A DNA stretch of 64,000 nucleotides from Hirudo medicinalis (GCA_011800805.1 MPNW01000329.1:5644-69643), one strand, 5' to 3'. Shown: positions 49,656 to 62,142, counted from the first letter of the stretch. A program made the numbers and translations. Notes: generated by a model from the sequence alone, not told the origin.

Positions 49656-50928
49656 ATGGACTACTTTGTAAAATGCCCGGTCTCAAAAAAGTAGGTTTGA
49701 AATTTGTTAGAAAAGCATTGCTATGAAAAATTAAATTAGACTTTATTTCCAGTAAGAGAAAATCGAACAAGGAATATCCTATTACGACTTACGTCAGGGT
49801 ATACTTTCAATTCTAAGCATTTAAAATTGTATTGAAATGGCATATAAGATGAAATTGTTGAACTAAATATTAGTAATAATAATGAGAAAGACCTTTAAAC
49901 GAATATGTATGGCGTTTTCGGGGACCAAATAACGTGTTCTTGAGGCTTGACACTTTCAAACAAGAACATTTGGAGAGGGCGCCGAGGGAGCGTGTACGTC
50001 CCCCGTCAATTTGTAAATATTAAACTTTAACTTCTGAGAAGAAGATTGTAATCTAATTTCGGGAGAATGTTAGGAAAGTTGAATGAAATCTTTCCATTCA
50101 CCTTGAAACAAGGAAGCTTATGAATCAGAAGATTTCGCAATCGCCCGAAAAAAATGGAAATAAAAGTTAATTATTTTTTAAAGACTTTCACTGGCCATCG
50201 CCCAAGCGATTATCAAAGAGAGCCGTCGGCCAAGCCTGGTTCCAGGTTAACCTATCCGTGGGTACTCGATTCCCGCGAAGGGGTGACAACTACCTACACT
50301 AGCGATTTTCAACGTCGCAAAGTAAGTACTTTTTACTGAGCTAAATAGGAAGTTTCTTTTCCTGGGTTCAATAAACTCTACTAATTTATGTTCGCAACAA
50401 ACTTCTTAAACTTTTGACCGAAGCTGTCCGACTATTAAAGAATGTTGGTAAAACAATTGGATTTAAGCTCGAGCGTTACCGTAGGTTTATCAACTATTAC
50501 ATTTTATTTTATGTGGTTCTTTATATTCTAGATAGATCCACTGGTTCCTGTGCATTTTGATATACTGAGGAAACTAAGGGTTTTTCAAAAACACTTTCCT
50601 ATGGAGACAAGAACTGAGAACATGACATATGGAACGGTCCGGCACTATTTCAGACGATTTTTATTTTCTAAGCACTGAGATATCTTGTTTTCACTTCGCT
50701 TGCAAATTAAATTTGTTTAATTTCTAGACACCAACAAGAAAGGCTTACATTAGCGAGAGGATGGAAAAGTTAAAGAGGGAATATAGCGAGGTTATGACGG
50801 TTCACCAGCGACTGCCGAAATACCCTCCTCGTCCATACGACTATTCAAAAGTATGTGAACAACCGGCTCATAAGTATTACCTTGTTCCCAGGACAATGGC
50901 TGTGAGTTCCTCATGGTACATCAATTGA
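49656..50928 (+). CDS. Unknown small basic protein, five exons, 174 aa
   Basis: Exons: 49656-49690, 49753-49798, 50184-50321, 50532-50636, 50728-50928. The model closes to 175 codons with the stop, each junction has GT-AG, and codon use is ordinary. I do not recognise the family. Start MDYFVKCPVSKN; exon 3 has a Pro/Tyr-rich stretch EPSAKPGSRLTYPWVLDS followed by TTYTSDFQRRK; exon 5 is rich in Lys, Arg and Tyr (RLPKYPPRPYDYSK). Short repeats of the TTYxSDF type occur in many sperm and ciliary microtubule inner proteins, so such a role is a guess. No signal peptide, membrane segment or known domain. It lies between the two inverted RAB24-like genes. Exon 5 also has a donor-like gtatgt at 50851, so an alternative 3' end is possible. 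Confidence 0.6.
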
Positions 50929-51185
50929 AGCCCATGAAATGGTATATATAAATTTCCGTTTTTAACAGAAATGCAGCTTTGATTGAATTTCAACCATTTC
51001 AAAGCCATCTTCTCTCAACTTTGAAGTTGGAAGAATCTTATCTAAATACTTCAATTAACTTCAACAGAGCATTGAATGTCAGGACAAAAGTTCCAATGTG
51101 TTATCACTGTGAAACATATTTTAGGAGATTAATTAGAAAATAAAAGATAATATTAACAAGTGGTGAGTAAGCTCCCACACTATCA

Positions 51186-51323
51186 ATGGCATCACTGAGA
51201 GAAAAACAACTGAATCTTCTGATGTCTGAGGCAGTCAAAAATTCTGAGATTTTGAACCTGCGGTACAAAAGTTTTCTGAAGGAACTGCATCTACAGGTAT
51301 TTCATGCTCAGGTAGGCCAATGA
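51186..51323 (+). CDS. Possible short coding ORF or exon, 45 aa
   Basis: An ATG-initiated frame encoding MASLREKQLNLLMSEAVKNS and then a Leu/Lys-rich amphipathic stretch (LRYKSFLKELHLQVFHAQ), with coding-like composition in otherwise non-coding AT-rich DNA. Donor-like sites follow CTACAG (51297) and GCTCAG (51312), so it could be a first exon. No partner exon found. Confidence 0.3.
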   Translation: MASLREKQLNLLMSEAVKNSEILNLRYKSFLKELHLQVFHAQVGQ

Positions 51324-52710
51324 CAATAATTTTCAGTAAGTCAATGATAAGAAAAGTCTTCAGTGCCAGACTGGAACCAGATGATAGACAAAATCTCTAG
51401 ATCAAGAAATGGTTTATTCTGAGTACGAATTTCTTGCAAGTCAAGTGAATTGACAATTCTTAATTGCTGTAATTCATGCATCACCATGTTAAGTGATAAA
51501 GTGCTAATATTAATGTTATATGCTTCTTAACCTCAAAATGTACAAACATGATTTGTATTTTTTTTAAATATCAATTGAAAATATTTATTTATGAAGTAAA
51601 GTAATGGTTTAAGAAAATAATTGAAAAAAGCATAGCATCAGTAATTGCAGTAATTCATGTTCATGGCTGTGATAACATATAAATTAATGATACAAGAATT
51701 ATCAATGATACAAATATGACTGATCCAAATATCACATACTGTCACTCAAGTGTGATTTTGATTGCAGTGAAAATATAAAAGTTAAAAGCATTTTAAAATG
51801 CTAATAAATAAATAAATACCTATAAATCAATGTATCACAGGAATGCTGCAGTCTTAAAATCAGTTTGATGCAAGGGAGTCAATAAGTTTTAGAAACATTT
51901 GCACAACATAACAATTACAACGACTGACACATAAGGCACTTCCCACTGAACGATAAGGCAGTCGATTCAAGGAATATTAATCAACATATATGAAAACACA
52001 AATTGACACATGTGAAAAAATACAAAAGCACGATCGTCTATAAGTAGATATTTTATCTGTTGAGGCATCAAATAATGTTGAAAGGAATCACTTGGCAAAA
52101 AACAAATCAGGAAGATGCGAGGGGAGTAATAATCCTCGTACGATATGAAAAATGGTCTGCTGAGCATCTCGATACCAAATAAATTAATACCATTCCTGCT
52201 ACCAATGTCATGATAACAATAACTGAAAATAAGGACTTTTGGAAACATAAGACATATGTCGACCTACTAATCAATGCATTAAACTTTGAAGTGGCAACAA
52301 AAATTTACCAAAAAAGATCTGACAGTAATGAGATCAGGCTCAATTTCAATTATACAGCAAGATGTATCCAATTTCACAGGTAACTACTTACAAACACCTT
52401 TAGGAATAAATAACATATTTAATATTTACTAAAATTATCACTAGATCAAACAGGAACATGATTTAATGCGATCATTGGATGTTTTGTGTAGTTTGATGGA
52501 AGGAACTGTGAATTTAAAAAACTGCAGTTAATAAAAGTGAATTCTTTAAAGTGAACACAAATGCTTATAACTCTGATATGCTAATATCTGTTACATGAAC
52601 TACTCCCACAATACTTAATAAATTCAATCCATCAATAACTAATAAATAATTACATAGCTACTAAACAACAACAATAATAATAAAATTCAGATACTGAATA
52701 CTTAAGACAT
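51324..52710. other. Intergenic, nothing recognised
   Basis: AT-rich, short frames only. It is the 3' flank of the minus-strand RAB24-like gene. Confidence 0.45.
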
Positions 52711-54188
52711 CTAGGCACGATGCAAACCTTGATCAAGCACAGATCTTGTATGAGAAATATCTCTGGCAATTGTTGTGAAGAGCTCAACTGTAAATAGAAT
52801 CAACAGGTCATCAATAAGGATCTAATTAATCAGATGATGTGAGTGTTGTGCTACATTGAGATTTATTAAATCAGTCTTTAATTTTAAAAAACAGCAGGTC
52901 TTAAAACTCACCGACACCCTCTCCAGTTTTGCTGGAAGTTTCAAACAGTTTGGCACCAACAGCTTTTTATGTGAGAATCAAGTATTAGGTGATTTTAGTG
53001 CAACTGATTTAAGAATTGTAAATTGAAAACAAATGCAATTCAAAGGAAATGCTATTTATATGAAGTGGAAGTCACACATGCAAGTCTGCATTATCATCAT
53101 CAATACCACAAACAAGATAACTGCAGCTTACAATCTGCAAACTCGATGACATCATGAACGTCGATTTGTCTGAAAGACTTGTCTTCGCCGTACATGAGAT
53201 CAAGCTTTGTACCACACAAGTAGATGATGCAGCCCTGATGAAAAATACATAAAGATTTATGGTCACTTTTATGAAGCATTTGAAATTAAAAATTGTGAAT
53301 AAGTTAAATATATTATTATTTATTATTATATTATTATCAGTACATATATTATTTGACTTTTTATGTAAGGTACTATTTAATATTCCAAATTAGTTTGAAT
53401 GCCAAATTATTCATCAAAACAATGTACTATTATTAGGATTGAAATTTGATCATCTTATTAACAGACATTAAAACAAAATAAGTCATGCAGGATAACTTAT
53501 CTGATTTGCAAGGAATGAATGATACAAATAAGCAAAACATGAATAAGAAAGCAATCATGAATATCTATAAAAGGAACATACCTCACAAGTTTCTTTGAGC
53601 TCATTTACCCACATGACAGCTCGATTGTAACTCTTCCTACAAGTGATGTCATAACATACTATGGCTGCCTTGGAGTCTCTGTAATACATTCTGGCCATTG
53701 ACTCAAACCTTTCACTCCCTGCTGTGTCCTGGAGAATGTTGCATTAATGAAATAACATTAGTAATCGGGTTGTGATTGTATTGTTGGTCATATCCTAATG
53801 ATGTCCTAAGACCACAAATTATAATAATGATAACAGTAATATCCCCAAAATTGAAAATATTTTCACAAACCCAAATTCCCATTCCAAGTACAAATTTATT
53901 GAAAGTGAATTTTTTTAAGAAGAAAGAAGCTCCCACAGTCTGAAATTATATGTTTTATTAGTTTAGAGAATGTTGATTGATAAAAATATAAATATTAGTA
54001 AAGAATGCAAATAATAAATAATGCATTGCAGCACACTGAAGCTGAGTAAAGACCAATTAACTGCTTACAGATTGCATGCTATCTCCATGAAAGACATCTC
54101 TTGTGTATCTGTTTACTAAGGAGGTTTTGCCAGATGATGACTGGCCCAGTATTACGACCTTTACTTCAATAAGTGGGTAACTGCTCAT
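52711..54188 (-). CDS. RAB24: RAB24-like small GTPase, copy B, 188 aa as read
   Basis: Exons in transcript order: 54069-54188, 53871-53939, 53582-53728, 53132-53234, 52912-52962, 52711-52787. Closest to RAB24: P-loop GQSSSGKTS (residues 15-23), G3 WDTAGSERFESMARMYYR with the Ser that also marks vertebrate RAB24 in place of the catalytic Gln, KAAIVCYDI, G4 CGTKLDL, G5 [11 protein letters not shown]. As read the protein ends SVLDQGLHRA with no Cys, so it lacks the double-Cys prenylation motif typical of Rabs. The donor-like CAAG|gtttgc near 52729 could lead to an unfound terminal exon. This copy is closer to vertebrate RAB24 than copy A and is probably the conserved orthologue. Confidence 0.88.
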
Positions 54189-54284
54189 CTTAGCAATCTA
54201 AAAGTAATCAATACATTAGAAAAATCAAATCAGAACAAGTTTGTATTCACGAAATTCAACATTCAATCATCAACATTAATTTAT

Positions 54285-55875
54285 AGTGGTTTGAGAAGAC
54301 CAATGTCTGTGTGATAAACCACTCCTTTTCGACTTAATATCTAAATTTCAATAGACCTGTTTTGAATAGTTCCATACGATCTGAATATATAGTCCCCTCA
54401 TCAAGCCACTGATTAACTATTCTCATGCTAAATTAATTGTTCGTCAGAGCACCTGTTGGCTTCCTGTATAATTTACATATGTACTCTCTCATGGAACTAC
54501 ATATGGAGGTCTCTAGTAAAAGTTCAGGTGATAAATCTTCTCTGCCTGTCAATATCTTCCATGTTTCAATGGGGTCACCCCTGCTTCTCCTTACTTCCAA
54601 ATTTGTCAGTTCACAAACATCTTAAAGTTCTCCTCATAGCTCTATTTTCCTATCCTTTAACCATCCTTGTTGCTCTCCTCTGTACTCTCTCCAAAGCTTC
54701 AAAATCCCTCTTCAAGTGAGGGCCCCATATTTGTGTGCAATATTCCAGTGCTCACCAATGCTTTTCTCTCTGCTGAGCACTGTGTTCTTTATCATTTCTA
54801 GTACCCTGTTTGCTCTGTTGCTTCTGCTTAGTATGTTGCTGGCTTGCCACTCTTGTGCATAATCACTCCTCGATCTCTTTCTGGTTCTGAATGGTTTAAC
54901 TTCCATCCACCAAATTCATATTCTACCATCACATTCCGACTCACCATATACATGAGTGAGCACTTGTTCACATTGAATAACATCTGCCAATCCTCTGACA
55001 ACCTATATAACTTACTTAGATTTGCCTGAAATTCCTCAACATCCTCTTTCCTACTTACTTTCCTAATAGAAATGAATAGACATGAATGAATAAACATTTG
55101 CATCACAAACTTAGGTAATTCAGACATATTCCATTATCAAGATCATAGATACAAAAGAGTAAGGGTCCTGGTACTGTTCCTTGTGGAACACCACTAAATA
55201 CTGGTAGCCATCCAGAGAATGTTCTTCTCATTCCTACTTCCTGCCTTCTATTACTTGACCAGTTTGCTAGCCATTACAAAAGTTAACCACCATGCAATGA
55301 GTTTTCTCTAATCATTGGTATGGGATCTTAAGTAAATGTATTTCATTTGTATTGTGCCATATGCATCATAAGTTACCTAAGTCCATAAGTATCAGAGGCT
55401 CATTTTGTCAATCATTTACATAGTAGCTGGGTTTTGAATATGAATGCAACTGTTGCCATTACTGCCACATGCAGGAATGAAACCCTCTGGGCTAACTTGT
55501 ATACCAAAAAGACATCAAAGGCCTTAGCAAAATCTAGATATATCATATCCACTACTTTTTCCTTATCATCCCAGTCATACACTTCCTCAAAAAACTCCAC
55601 CAAGTTTGTTAGGCATGACCTATGCCTGGTGAAGCCAGTAGATTACCCTGTTTCTTCCCAAGAACATGCACTCCTCGATGATTCTTTCCATAATGTTACA
55701 TATAATATAAGTTAAGCTTAATGGTCTGTAATTAACAGGTGAGCTTCTACATCCTCTTTGAATAGGAAAACCACAATGGCATCTTCCAGCTTCTTGCCAA
55801 CTCTACTGAGTTAAAGTACTTCTTGACAAAAATTGCCAATGTCTATCCAATTTACACCAGTGTCTCACAAAGTTT
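54285..55875 (-). mobile_element. Decayed CR1-like LINE (RT domain and 3' tail)
   Basis: Minus-strand frames in order: VVDMIYLDFAKAFD (RT motif A, near 55520), SGVPQGTVPGPLLF (motif B, near 55170-55210), then a ruined DD-box region, SEDWQMLFNVNKCSLMYM, RDRGVI, a thumb region ending EHWNIAHKYGALT, and NLEVRRSRGDPIETWKILTG near 54560-54610. The 3' tail to 54285 matches the copy at 17655-17940. Many stops and frameshifts; not active. It separates the RAB24-like gene from DONSON. Confidence 0.85.
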
Positions 55876-57198
55876 TGGGTGGATGCCAACTATTCCAGGG
55901 CTCGTATTGCTTTATTAATAAAGAACACATCCAAACGTTGCACTGCATTAAAGAAGTTGCGTATTCAATTACTAAACCGAACCACAGCATTACATACAAT
56001 TTGTGAGAAGTTATCACATGCTGTTATAAAGTTACTAAGTAAGATCAATATGCATGTCATTATTCCGTAGAAGTTGTGCCGCGTGGTAATGAACATGACT
56101 AACCACTTACACAGAAAAATCCAAAGCTAATATACGGTAAAGTGATACTTGATAAAAAGCGAACGCTGTGTTTATCAGACAAACTCTCCTCCCACAAACT
56201 GACCTGAATAACAATTTCATAATTAGGTCATAAAGTTAGAAACTTGTAATTATTTTATTTAATAAACGTTCAAATTATTTAAATATGAATTTTTGCTAAA
56301 TGAAATAAAATATTAGGTTGAAAAGTTATTTTGTATTTCATAATAGACGAGACCATGCCTCTAGACCCGAATAAAAATATCATGAATATTTAGTATCCCC
56401 GGGATATTAAAAAAAGCGCAGCCATCACGCATACCAGGAAAAGTTAGTATCTGTGCTAAATTCCCCATTATTAGAGACATTGCTGGTGAACACTTAAGTA
56501 ATAAGCTTCGGGCAAAGTGGAGGGGACAGAATTGCATGTGCTTTCGTAGCTTGACAAAATTTTTAGGCAAAAAGACAAAAGGAGATAAGGTCTTTGCTGG
56601 GTCAAAGGGCATTGATGCGAAGTGAAGAACACAAATGACATTACGACTGCAATTTCCTAAGTCCATTAACAATCGCAGATGGCTTCAAAGCCTATACTAA
56701 TTTGTTCAATCCATAGCGTTTAGTAAAGGCACGAAAAAACTAATGTTCGGCAATATGCGATAAAGACACTTCCCCGAAAATAAATAGAGCACCATTTTTA
56801 TTTTCTGAAATAAACAATGAGCTACTTTCGCATTATTTTGTTCGTTGCGAAGACTCGAGGGTTAAAGCCGACCGGCAGTTTGGTCGAAATTTGTTTACAA
56901 AATTTAGCTCCTCCCTCACGCATATTAAGTAAAAGTCTGGTTTGGGGCTTTTAGCATCAGGCAAAACTATTTTTACGATTTTACAATTTATTATACTCAT
57001 TATTTAAACATTTTAAATTTATTTTTAATAGTTATCATTCAAAAACATTTCAATTAAATTTTTCACTTTTACTTTTGTTATCTAAATTCGCTTTTGCCTT
57101 AATAACATTCGGGCGCACCGTTTGAACGTGGAATTGCAGCGGTGAGCCGGGATTTAGGAGTCTAATTCATCATTACAATATTTCTTTATTCCTCGAAA
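55876..57198. other. Intergenic upstream of DONSON; one unrecognised open frame
   Basis: Mostly AT-rich. A GC-richer piece at 56390-56640 is open on both strands over more than 70 codons (plus-strand reading includes IIRDIAGEHLSNKLRAKWRG) but matches no family I know and has no clear splice sites; possibly a repeat. Confidence 0.35.
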
Positions 57199-60100
57199 AT
57201 GGCTGAATCTTCAAATGATTGGATTAAACCTAATGATATTATGAGACTTCGTAAATACAAAGAATTAAGGAAGTCGATCTCCAGCAATATCAGTTCCACT
57301 CCATCAACAACTTCGTCACAAAATGTAAATGTTACTCAAAATCAAACTCCAGATGCTAGTGCAAACAGAACTCTTAAGAGGAAAAATCCTTTCAGCTGTG
57401 AATCTCAAAATGGAAAAATTCAAGCCCTTGAAAGGAAAGCAGAGGAAAGCACTGCTGATCAGCCAAATTTGCTCGATTCTCGACTTTCCAAAGGCATTGA
57501 AAATCTTGACAAGAAAAAAGCTTTTGTAATTTTATTGCAGATTTCTTAAATTAATTTTGTTAAGTTGCTTAAGATTTCATTGGTTTTTCTTAACTGACCA
57601 GGAAGCATCATTTGTTGCCTATTTGGAAAAATTAGATAAGGAATGCGAAGAGGCTGAAGCAGAAGCTACCAAGATAACAAAATTCAAAGAAGTAAGAAAT
57701 TGTCTTTGAACAGAAATATTTTTGTTATTTATACCAAAATATGGGGACTAGTATCAATGTTGAATATGCACTATGCTGTGATCAGTGATCCAACAAATTA
57801 TTTGAATTGTACTTTGAACTGTGTTTTGTGACTGAACATTTTATCATTTCACTCTCTTAATATTTTTTTAATAATGGCCTTTTTAGCTAAATACATCACC
57901 TTGCATCAATTATTTGCTATTTTATTATTGCTTTTTATTTTATTATTTATTTCTTAATCTATTATTATTATTTTTTATAATTAGTTTTTGTCATCATTTA
58001 CTACTTTTGATGAAGGTCTCAAACATGGGAACTTCACTCCCTGAGGACTGGAGTCTGAGGACCAAGATGAAATTTTTTGTTCCAACATCATCAGTGGAGA
58101 AGTTTTGGCCAATCAGAGGAACTGATGAGGCCCAAGGCATAGCTGATTTCATCAGCAAAACAGTTTGTTAATTTGTAATGCTTGGCTTTACATGCAGTGG
58201 TGTGAATGGATAGCATAAATTGTAAATCCAGGAAAACAAAGATTTAAAACAAGTTCTTCAGAGTCACTTGATGTACTGGTCATATCCAAACCTACCTTGG
58301 CTTAAACTCTTCCCAAGAATGGATGCTGGCAAGCAGAAGTATGGCTGAATTATGTGTTATTTTGATTAATATCTTTTATTGCATATTATCATGATTTGTT
58401 GTGTCATAGATGACATTTCATTTGTGTTTTGTCAGGATGGATTTGCAAGGTGTACCAAATCTCAACAAAATTGCTGAAAATTCTCTTTTTAATGAGTGGT
58501 AAGTTAATTAATTCAATTATTTGAATGAGCAGTGAAACATTTAAACATGATAGGTGTCTCTGATGCCAAGCAAATGGTGCATTATAAATTAACTATTATT
58601 ATTATTAATTCTGATTCTACATTCAAACTATGGTTAGGCTGCTTAAATATTTGTTAGGCTAGAATTTTATTTTACTTTTTGCTGTATCAGTGCTAATTTT
58701 GCTGAATATTTTGTTATTGTATTTCTATACATCAAATTTAAATATCTGAGCTTAACGTCTAGAATGCATGAGAATATGCTTTGACCTTATTCTGAAAAGA
58801 TTTTCTATATTAAATATTTAAACCACCTCTTGGTACAAAAAATCCTTAAACACTCATGTAACTTGTTCATTAATGTGCTGCCTTGTTAAGTCAGATTAAT
58901 GACTAATAAATCTAATGACATCTAATAAAATGCTTTTGTTCAGGTTGGGTGCCATTAGTTCCTGCTACCAAAACATCAGACAAGACTTGTGTCCATATAT
59001 GTTTGTGTGTTGTCAACACATGACTATCCTCTTCATCAGTGCTTCTGCCAGTGGTAAAGGAGAAGCTGTTACCTTGGTAACACCAACCACAAGAGGCCTG
59101 AGGAAATCTTTAGACAATGAAGGTGGGAAATAAAAATTTGTAGTGATTTTAAATCATTGTATCCCTCCTCATTTCTCAATAATTTGCTAATTGTTTGTTA
59201 GGAATTGATTACAAACTCCCATTGGTGACAAAAAAGACCAGGAAAATAAGTGAAGACAGGTGAAAATTACCTTGTTATTTTATTACAAGCTAATAATATT
59301 ATTGGTTTAAATAGCTGGATGTTTTCTAACATATGTTGACAAAGTGAAATATTTTTGTTCAAACAAGTTTTGTTAAAATAAGCTCTCCATTTGGAGAAGA
59401 CAGCTTTCTCAGTTATACACTTGCACTGTTTTAAGTACGAAAAAACTGTCACTAAATCTACATTTGTAGTTTTTGACTGATCAGTTTCGGCCTCTAAGGC
59501 CATCATCAGGGTAATAAGAAAATACGAAAATTTGTGAAATGTGTAAAGTATAAAATGCAGAGCAGATGCAGCTGTTGTCTCCTTTTCTTGTTGCTTATTT
59601 AAAAAGTAGGCACTAAGTCTTACCTAAGAACTTTTTATCATTAAAATCAATGATTGTATGATTTCTTATTCCTGTATAATTTGGAATTACATTTCCAACT
59701 TAGTACTTATGAAAAGAGTGGCACATCATGTTGTTCAGATATGATGAACAATGGAAACAACAAATCAACAACTGACAATGAGGTTTCTGACTGTGATAAA
59801 GATCCTTGTGCAATCAATAAAGATGAAAAGCCTGGAGATGAAGATGATGATGATGATGAGGATGATGAAGAATGGCTTGAAAAATTAGGACTTGATAAGA
59901 AACATTATCAGTCAAGGGACACTTCAATATCAGCAAAAAAGTGAGTTTTGAACAAATGATTTAGTGCTTATTTAATGGAAAACTTAAGCCCATAATTAAT
60001 CTTATACGCATTTATGCAATTAAGATTTGTCTCGATGAGTTCCAAAGTATGGCACCTAATTTTTATGTCGGTCAATGATTTTCAACTATAAGTTTTCATC

Positions 60101-60866
60101 AAAACAATTTGTGCATCTCACATCAAATATTTCAGTGTCTCACTTGATAACAAGACAACTATTGAAGTTTTACTGCAACTTTTAAATAGAGATTTTGTTG
60201 CAGCAACTCAACTGAGGCAGATGATGACTTCAGGATGATAGATTACAGACCAACATCTGCTGTATTAATGCAAGGAGTCAACAGCAATGCTTTCTTCAAC
60301 TTCTTCGTCAATAGTTCTCATGTACTTTCAACTGTGGGACCTTTGGCTGGTATTCCACCAACCATTTTGTCTCCCTCTGCCTTCAAAAACTCAGCGCTGA
60401 GATCGATCAATGTTTGTGTACTTTCTCTTTTGTTTGTTTTAATTGTAAGACTATCATTACTGTGACTTGAAATGGCATTATTATTTATGTACATAGACTT
60501 TATTTTAGTACCTCCATCTTGTTCCAGATTTGCAAAACAGGGGAGTTGGTCAACAATCTTGAACACTTGATCACAATTAAAAACACAGATGATAAAAGGA
60601 CACTTTTTGAGATTTCGGGACCTGTACTTCCACATGCTTTCAAAAATATTTGTCAGTTCTTTGGTTCAAATTGCGAGGTTTATAGCGGCCTCTTCACAGT
60701 TTTGGAATCATCTGTGCCTTTCAACTGCTTTGGAGCAGACAAACAAGTCTGTGAGGAAGCAGGCCTTACAGAGAACCATGGTGACAAAATCACGAGGTTG
60801 CGAAACTCAGCAGTGAGGAGTGTAGAGTTTGGTGATTCATTGTTCAAGTGGAATGATAAAGAGTGA
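57199..60866 (+). CDS. DONSON: DONSON (downstream neighbour of SON homologue), 10 exons, 584 aa
   Basis: Replication factor needed for CMG helicase assembly and fork stability in the nucleus. Exons: 57199-57525, 57602-57691, 58016-58162, 58232-58338, 58436-58498, 58944-59122, 59202-59259, 59704-59940, 60204-60411, 60528-60866; 585 codons with stop. Family landmarks: an N-terminal KRKNPFS motif (vertebrates RRNPFA), LPEDWSLRTKMKFF, MYWSYPNLPWLKLFPRM, TPTTRGLRKSLDNEGI, an acidic run before EEWLEKLGL (exon 8, residues ~365-385), YRPTSAVLMQGVNSNAFFNF, GPLAGIPPTILSPSAFKNS, and LFEISGPVLPHAF. The last ~90 residues diverge and the usual human-type C-terminal sequence is replaced by SLFKWNDKE. Length is close to human (566). 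Intron 7 contains a Penelope-like repeat. Confidence 0.96.
59330..59535. mobile_element. Penelope-like terminal-repeat fragment in DONSON intron 7
   Basis: Shares with 40660-40815 a continuous block from acagctttctcagttata to aaaatacgaaaattt, and its left part (59335-59440) matches the inverted arm at 41105-41225. So three copies of one family occur in this window. The minus strand carries the hammerhead-like motif described separately. Confidence 0.55.
59475..59510 (-). ncRNA. Hammerhead-ribozyme-like motif
   Basis: Read on the minus strand: CUGAUGA (59509-59503), then U and a GGCC-UUAGA-GGCC hairpin (stem II), GAAA (59488-59485), the palindrome CUGAUCAG (a possible stem III that would need dimers), and GUC at 59477-59475 as candidate cleavage triplet. 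Order and spacing match the hammerhead core. Against it: one extra U before stem II and no convincing stem I flanking the site. Penelope-like elements are known to carry hammerhead motifs, which fits the host repeat. Confidence 0.4.
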
Positions 60867-60872
60867 AAAAAG

Positions 60873-60878
60873 AATAAA
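60873..60878 (+). terminator. Polyadenylation signal AATAAA of DONSON
   Basis: AATAAA seven bases after the DONSON stop codon, followed by a T-rich stretch at 60895-60910. A very short 3' UTR is implied. Confidence 0.6.
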
Positions 60879-62142
60879 ATTTGCATAAATATGCTTTTCT
60901 TTTACTTTAAAGGAATTTCGTGTACCAATTCCCAGGGCTTCTGCTTCAAAAGAGGCCTCAAAAATTGAATCATGATCACCTTTTTTTTTTTTCTATTACC
61001 AAAATTGACATAACTTGACGCAGGGGTCTCCCAAATTTTGTAAATGGCCCTGGCCTCATCAAGGCTCTGAATAGCCCTGTTCAGGTTTATTTAAATGAGG
61101 CGCTATTACGTTGGGAATCTAGAATTATCTTCATCGACGCTATACGCACGAAAATGGTGATTATCTATTAGCTAAGTAAAAATAAGGGCAAAGCAACTTT
61201 GAAATTTCCTTGAAAAAAGTTGCCCGACGATCTGCTTATGGATCAACAAGTTCGGGAACCCTGAAGTATATAAACCTTAAACTTGTGCCCGTGGCGCGAC
61301 CGTCCTAATCATCTAGTTATGAAATGGACGTTAATCAAACACACACACACACACGCCCGTGGCGCGATTCATGCCACAAGTCAAAAGTATTTTTGAGCAT
61401 TACCTGAAGATCTTTCTTCACCAATATTTGCGCAATTTCTGATATTTTAATGTAGTATAATTCGAAATCAGAAATTGCATTGTTCAGAATATTTAGGCTT
61501 AAAATTGCTTTACGTTCGAAATGGCTTTTGCGAGTTATACTTAGTAGTATTTAAAATATCGTAGTAATCGTTACAGAAATATAAATGTGGCCTATTTTTG
61601 CAAATTTTATCAATAAATGCCGTTATATGAAAGAGAATCAACGTTTCATTGATCAAGACGTAAATTGACGTAAAGACGTTCATTGATTAAAATAACTTAA
61701 TCTATTTCATGAAATATCTCTATTTTACTTGGAACAAGCCATATATTACACATGTACTAAATGGGAGCTGTTGCGATATGGGATGCACATACGAGCCAAT
61801 TTTAAATTGTGTGCCTTAACCACCTGATGTTTTGAAATTTACAGCTTAACGATTCGTTTTATTGTTATTGTATCGATAAGAGCATTTATCTGCTTAGATA
61901 TATTCAGGAAATGTCTTTCAATCGAAAACACATTTTAATAAACACATTTTCGCAAAAGGTGAATTAATTTTAATCAGAAAAAATTCGAAAAAGTGATGTT
62001 GTAAAATATGTTTTAAAATTGATATAAATTGTTTTTAAAGATTACTGTAAATTTTATAAAGTCGGCGCTAATCTACGTAACTTTGTTTATATCTTCTATT
62101 GATCGCTGGATGGTTTGGGTCTGTTAGATTACATTATAAAGA
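60879..62142. other. Intergenic between DONSON and NFYB
   Basis: AT-rich. A short (AC)n run at 61338-61354 is flanked by two copies of cccgtggcgcga (about 61290 and 61356), a small local duplication. The rest shows no gene. Confidence 0.45.

Noticed and set aside
55412..55715. Opposed ORFs at 55.4-55.7 kb as host genes
   Set aside because: The minus frame contains the LINE motif DMIYLDFAKAFD; the plus frame is its shadow.
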